Origin: Alcaligenaceae bacterium UBA6179
GTDB lineage: Bacteria; Pseudomonadota; Gammaproteobacteria; Burkholderiales; Burkholderiaceae_B
DNA: 9,364 bases
Assembly: GCA_002422175.1 (NCBI GenBank)
Contig: DITR01000161.1
Coordinates: 46,013 to 55,376 of the forward strand
Direction of reading: 5' to 3'
Both the position numbers and the translations under genes were made by a program. Below are positions 6,914-9,364 of the stretch, one piece after another (position 1 is the stretch's first letter; the number at the start of each line of letters is the position of its first letter). The notes beneath the pieces were generated by a model that was not told where the DNA came from, did not search any database, and was given only the letters and a program-made list of their open reading frames with translations.

Positions 6914-6941
6914 AAAACCGCGCTTAATGTGCGGTTTTTTT
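6914..6941 (+). terminator. Intrinsic terminator after the phosphatase gene
   Basis: AAAACCGCGC (6914-6923) pairs with GTGCGGTTTT (6929-6938) around a TTAAT loop, with one G-U pair in the transcript, followed directly by a run of seven T (6935-6941). The A run on the left also makes it a possible terminator in the other direction, but no minus-strand gene needs one. It insulates the isc promoter. Confidence 0.92.
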
Positions 6942-6989
6942 ACGACTGATCAGTATGAAAAATAGAAATACCCGTATAAACCACATGGA

Positions 6990-7010
6990 TTAGTCGACTA
7001 AATTAGTCGG
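6990..7010. promoter_or_regulatory. IscR operator 1 (type 1 site)
   Basis: The core is a perfect 15-bp palindrome CGACTAAATTAGTCG (6995-7009), giving GACT-AAATT-AGTC, which fits the E. coli type 1 IscR core GACT-RWWWY-AGTC exactly. A further TTAGTC half-site lies immediately to the left, so that 6990-7001 is itself a palindrome (TTAGTCGACTAA). The location 73-93 bp before the iscR start supports negative autoregulation by [2Fe-2S]-IscR. Confidence 0.85.
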
Positions 7011-7018
7011 AAATGATT

Positions 7019-7052
7019 TATACTTGACTTGTTTAGTCGGGTTAATGAATTT
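7019..7052 (+). promoter_or_regulatory. isc operon promoter region
   Basis: Two readings are possible. TATACT (7019-7024) is a 5/6 match to a -10 but has only GACTAA 17 bp upstream. Alternatively TTGACT (7024-7029) is a 5/6 match to a -35, with GAATTT (7047-7052) as a poor -10 at 17 bp. Either way the polymerase site is covered by IscR operator 2, so repression by exclusion is expected. Confidence 0.5.
7020..7044 (+). promoter_or_regulatory. IscR operator 2 (type 1 site)
   Basis: ATACTT (7020-7025), GACT-TGTTT-AGTC (7026-7038) and GGGTTA (7039-7044) fit the full E. coli type 1 IscR consensus (ATASYY-GACT-RWWWY-AGTC-RRSTAT) with four deviations: two in the spacer and the last two bases. Its centre is 30 bp from that of operator 1, about three helical turns, which favours cooperative binding on one face (inference). 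Confidence 0.82.
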
Positions 7053-7082
7053 CAACAGATCAATATAGAAAAGGAAACTACT

Positions 7083-7625
7083 ATGCGACTCACTACAAAA
7101 GGACGTTTTGCTGTTACAGCCATGATTGATCTCGCCTTGCGTCAGCATGGCGGTCCGGTCACACTATCGGCTATAAGCCAGCGTCAAAATATTTCTCTTT
7201 CTTACCTTGAACAATTGTTCGGTAAACTACGTCGCCACGAGTTGGTTGACAGTGTTAGAGGCCCAGGCGGCGGTTATACCTTAGCGCGTTTAGCACGCAA
7301 CATTACCGTGGCAGATATTATTTTTGCAGTTGATGAACCACTCGACGCAACTAACTGTGCCGGTAAAACAGACTGTGCTAGCAATGCAGATGGCCGTCCT
7401 GGCATTTGTATGACGCATGAGTTATGGGCATCATTGAATCGTACGATGGTTGATTTTCTTGATTCTGTTTCGCTTCAAGATTTGGTTGACCAACAGCGCA
7501 TGCGCCAATTGCAAGAATCAAACAATGGCGGTCTTGAAAAAGGGCAGTCGAGAGTCAAGGTAGTCAGTTCGCCAACAAGTGGCCAGCCCTCTGGCATTAA
7601 ATCAAGTGTTCACGCACTTCTCTAA
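7083..7625 (+). CDS. iscR: Iron-sulfur cluster assembly transcription factor IscR (Rrf2 family)
   Basis: IscR carries a [2Fe-2S] cluster and, when loaded, represses the isc operon. The start is the ATG at 7083: it follows AAGGAAA at 7071-7077 and gives the conserved MRLTTKGRFAVTAMIDLAL; an in-frame TTG at 7029 would add 18 residues that lie inside operator 2 and lack support. 180 residues against 162 in E. coli. The winged helix includes ISLSYLEQLFGKLR (37-50) and the wing VRGPGGGY (58-65). Cluster ligands are Cys92, Cys98, Cys109 and His112. The spacing Cys98-X10-Cys109 is five residues longer than the X5 in E. coli. A Ser/Gly-rich tail from about 140 has no recognisable fold. First gene of the operon, 53 bp before iscS. 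Confidence 0.95.
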   Translation: MRLTTKGRFAVTAMIDLALRQHGGPVTLSAISQRQNISLSYLEQLFGKLRRHELVDSVRGPGGGYTLARLARNITVADIIFAVDEPLDATNCAGKTDCASNADGRPGICMTHELWASLNRTMVDFLDSVSLQDLVDQQRMRQLQESNNGGLEKGQSRVKVVSSPTSGQPSGIKSSVHALL

Positions 7626-7663
7626 AATTTTGCATTAAATTTACATTTACTCTCTTTGAGTAT

Positions 7664-7670
7664 TCAGGAG
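7664..7670 (+). promoter_or_regulatory. Ribosome binding site of iscS
   Basis: TCAGGAG followed by CATCAAAC and the ATG at 7679. Nearly the same string (TCAGGAG-AATCAA-ATG) precedes iscU, so the two genes appear to be translated from matched strong sites, unlike iscA. Confidence 0.8.
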
Positions 7671-7678
7671 CATCAAAC

Positions 7679-8890
7679 ATGTCAGTCAGGCCTGTTTATT
7701 TAGATTATTCTTCAACGACACCTGTCGACCCACGCGTGGTAGACAAAATGGTGCCTTGGCTTTACGAGCAATTTGGTAACCCCGCCTCACGTAGTCATGC
7801 TTACGGGTGGGATGCTGAGGCCGCTGTTGAACAAGCACGTGCTGATGTGGCGGCCTTAGTCAACGCCGATCCCCGAGAAATTGTCTGGACGTCTGGCGCA
7901 ACCGAGTCTAATAACTTGGCAATTAAAGGTGCAGCTGCGTTTTATGTTGAAAGAGGTAAGCATGTTATTACCGTTAAAACTGAACACAAAGCTGTTTTAG
8001 ATCCCTGTAGGGAACTTGAACGCCAAGGCTATGACGTCACGTACTTAAATGTTAAAGAAGACGGCTTGCTTGACCTTGATGTGTTCAAAGCAGCCTTACG
8101 TCCTGATACCGTTTTGGTGTCGGTCATGTTTGTGAATAATGAAATTGGTGTCATTCAAGATATTGAGCAAATCGGTGAAATTTGTCGTGAGCGCGGTATT
8201 GTTTTTCACGTTGATGCTGCGCAAGCAACCGGTAAAGTGGTCATTGATCTACAGCATTTGAAAGTTGATTTAATGTCATTTTGTGCTCATAAAACTTATG
8301 GGCCCAAGGGTATTGGTGCGCTGTATGTTCGCCGTAAGCCACGCATTCGCATTGAATCGCAAATGCATGGTGGTGGGCACGAGCGTGGTTTTCGTTCAGG
8401 TACCTTAGCTACCCATCAAATTGTGGGTATGGGTGAGTCATTTAAACTTGCCCAGGCTGAAATGGCGACTGACAATGAACGTATCCGTATGTTGCGTGAT
8501 CGCATGTGGGCGGGTATGTCATCAATGGAAGATGTCTACCTGAATGGTGATTTCGATCAGCGTGTACCGCACAACTTGAACATCAGCTTTAATTATGTAG
8601 AAGGTGAGTCACTTATTATGGCGGTTAAAGAATTGGCGGTTTCAAGTGGCTCAGCGTGTACCTCTGCGAGTCTTGAGCCCTCATATGTGTTACGTGCTTT
8701 AGGTCGTAACGATGAATTAGCACATAGCTCGATACGATTTACCATTGGCCGTTTTACAACCGAGCAAGATGTTGATTTTGCAGTTGAATTGCTTAAAGCG
8801 CGAGTTGATAAACTTCGCTTAATGTCTCCTCTTTGGGAAATGGCACAAGAAGGCGTTGATTTAAATTCAGTTCAATGGGCTGCCCACTAA
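7679..8890 (+). CDS. iscS: Cysteine desulfurase IscS
   Basis: IscS is a PLP enzyme that turns L-cysteine into L-alanine and passes the sulfur as a persulfide to the scaffold IscU and to tRNA-modification partners. 403 residues (E. coli 404). Visible residues: YLDYSSTTPVDPRV at the N terminus, TSGATESNN (71-79), His103 in TEHKAVLD, Asp179 and Gln182 in HVDAAQAT, the cofactor lysine Lys205 in CAHKTYGPKGIGALYVR, and the persulfide-carrying Cys327 on the mobile loop SSGSACTSASLEPSYVLRALG, which is the long-loop type I (IscS) form rather than SufS. The C terminus (PLWEMAQEGVDLNSVQW) matches the IscU-contacting tail of the family. Codon use is AT-leaning like the upstream genes. Preceded by an AGGAG site and followed by iscU after 33 bp. 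Confidence 0.98.
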   Translation: MSVRPVYLDYSSTTPVDPRVVDKMVPWLYEQFGNPASRSHAYGWDAEAAVEQARADVAALVNADPREIVWTSGATESNNLAIKGAAAFYVERGKHVITVKTEHKAVLDPCRELERQGYDVTYLNVKEDGLLDLDVFKAALRPDTVLVSVMFVNNEIGVIQDIEQIGEICRERGIVFHVDAAQATGKVVIDLQHLKVDLMSFCAHKTYGPKGIGALYVRRKPRIRIESQMHGGGHERGFRSGTLATHQIVGMGESFKLAQAEMATDNERIRMLRDRMWAGMSSMEDVYLNGDFDQRVPHNLNISFNYVEGESLIMAVKELAVSSGSACTSASLEPSYVLRALGRNDELAHSSIRFTIGRFTTEQDVDFAVELLKARVDKLRLMSPLWEMAQEGVDLNSVQWAAH

Positions 8891-8910
8891 TTTTTAATTT
8901 AAGTAATCTG

Positions 8911-8917
8911 TCAGGAG
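8911..8917 (+). promoter_or_regulatory. Ribosome binding site of iscU
   Basis: TCAGGAG, six bases before the ATG at 8924. Same core and almost the same spacer as at iscS. Confidence 0.8.
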
Positions 8918-8923
8918 AATCAA

Positions 8924-9322
8924 ATGGCATATAGCGAAAAAGTACTTGACCACTATGAAAACCCCCGTAATGTGGGTTCTTTCGAGAAAGGCGATGATCA
9001 TATTGGTACGGGCATGGTCGGCGCACCGGCTTGTGGCGACGTCATGAAGCTGCAGATCAAGGTCAACCCCGAAACCGGTGTGATCGAAGACGCGCGCTTC
9101 AAGACCTACGGCTGCGGCTCGGCCATAGCCTCGTCGTCGCTGGTCACCGAATGGGTCAAGGGCAAGACGCTGGACCAGGCAGCTGCACTAAAAAACAGCG
9201 AGATTGCCGAAGAACTGGCACTCCCACCTGTCAAAATCCACTGTTCCATTTTGGCTGAAGACGCTATCAAGGCGGCTGTCAACGACTACCGCCAAAAGCA
9301 CGCCGAAGCGCAATCCGCATAA
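8924..9322 (+). CDS. iscU: Iron-sulfur cluster scaffold protein IscU
   Basis: IscU is the platform on which IscS-derived sulfur and iron are assembled into a [2Fe-2S] cluster before HscA/HscB-assisted transfer. 132 residues (E. coli 128). N terminus MAYSEKVLDHYENPRNVGSF is standard. Cluster ligands are Cys37 and Asp39 (APACGDVMKLQI), Cys64 (YGCGSAIASSS) and His106-Cys107; the HscA-recognition motif LPPVK is 100-104. All are intact. The DNA is odd: codons 2-28 have about one third G or C at third positions, codons 29-88 about 80%, and codons 89-132 about 57% (counted by hand). The protein runs straight through without frameshift. The middle part resembles high-GC Burkholderiales iscU in codon choice, which suggests recombination or an assembly join. 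Confidence 0.98.
   Translation: MAYSEKVLDHYENPRNVGSFEKGDDHIGTGMVGAPACGDVMKLQIKVNPETGVIEDARFKTYGCGSAIASSSLVTEWVKGKTLDQAAALKNSEIAEELALPPVKIHCSILAEDAIKAAVNDYRQKHAEAQSA
9008..9187 (+). other. GC-rich segment inside iscU
   Basis: Codons 29-88 of iscU use almost only GGC, GTC, CTG, AAG, ATC, GAC, ACC and TCG; 49 of 60 third positions are G or C. Hand counts of total GC rise from about 42% in the end of iscS (8701-8760) to 58-65% for 9001-9180 and fall to 48-53% afterwards. The shift starts within a few codons near 9008. Confidence 0.85.
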
Positions 9323-9342
9323 ACGAAACCTACGAATTCATC

Positions 9343-9364
9343 ATGGCTGTGACGCTGACCGAAG
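9343..9364 (+). CDS. iscA: Iron-sulfur cluster assembly protein IscA, first seven codons only
   Basis: The ATG at 9343 opens MAVTLTE, the usual start of betaproteobacterial IscA, 20 bp after the iscU stop and in the expected operon position. The gene runs off the window. No AGGAG-like site is visible upstream, unlike iscS and iscU. The few codons (GTG ACG CTG ACC) are GC-rich, as in the middle of iscU. The call rests on position and seven residues. Confidence 0.75.

Noticed and set aside
6945..6954. ACTGATCAGT palindrome just after the terminator
   Set aside because: A 10-bp perfect palindrome is expected several times in 9 kb by chance, and its spacing does not fit an IscR site.
7029..7082. 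N-terminal extension of iscR from a TTG at 7029
   Set aside because: It would add 18 residues absent from the family and begin inside IscR operator 2; the ATG at 7083 has a good AAGGAAA site and gives the conserved MRLTTKGRFAVTAM start.
9031..9258. Alternative-frame open stretch over iscU
   Set aside because: It is a by-product of the GC-rich codons in iscU, with no ribosome site and a low-complexity Arg/Gln/Gly product.

Overview
The window is a compact run of housekeeping genes from a Betaproteobacterium, most likely a low-GC member of the Burkholderiales. The gene order aminotransferase (divergent), uvrB, low-molecular-weight phosphatase, iscR, iscS, iscU, iscA is, from memory, typical of that order, and the proteins resemble it. 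Base composition is around 40-47% GC over most of the window, low for the group, so a reduced-GC lineage is suggested; I cannot name a genus from sequence alone.

Layout. Positions 1-1631 carry the C-terminal two-thirds of Lon protease, followed 6 bp later by a small S4-domain RNA-binding protein (Hsp15 type), both on the plus strand. Convergent to them on the minus strand are lexA, preceded by a textbook LexA box, and further upstream an aromatic/aspartate aminotransferase gene. uvrB (plus) is divergent from the aminotransferase. After a 191-bp AT-rich gap comes a low-molecular-weight protein tyrosine phosphatase, closed by a strong intrinsic terminator (6914-6941). The isc operon then begins: two IscR-type operators, iscR, iscS, iscU and the first seven codons of iscA at the window edge.

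Together the genes cover proteolysis (Lon), ribosome rescue (Hsp15), DNA damage response (LexA, UvrB), amino-acid metabolism (aminotransferase) and iron-sulfur cluster assembly (Isc). The isc block shows the expected feedback layout, with the [2Fe-2S] repressor IscR reading sites in front of its own operon.

No new multi-gene system is visible. The points most worth a second look are: an abrupt composition change inside iscU, with codons 29-88 far richer in GC than the rest; a perfect 12-bp inverted repeat inside the hslR coding region; a near-identical 12-nt leader element (CGGGKTTTCCCT) 13-15 nt before the starts of uvrB and the phosphatase gene, both of which lack a Shine-Dalgarno sequence; an enlarged cysteine loop in IscR; and the absence of a LexA box before uvrB. 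Intergenic stretches are all under 300 bp. There is no sign of mobile elements, tRNA, rRNA or CRISPR.
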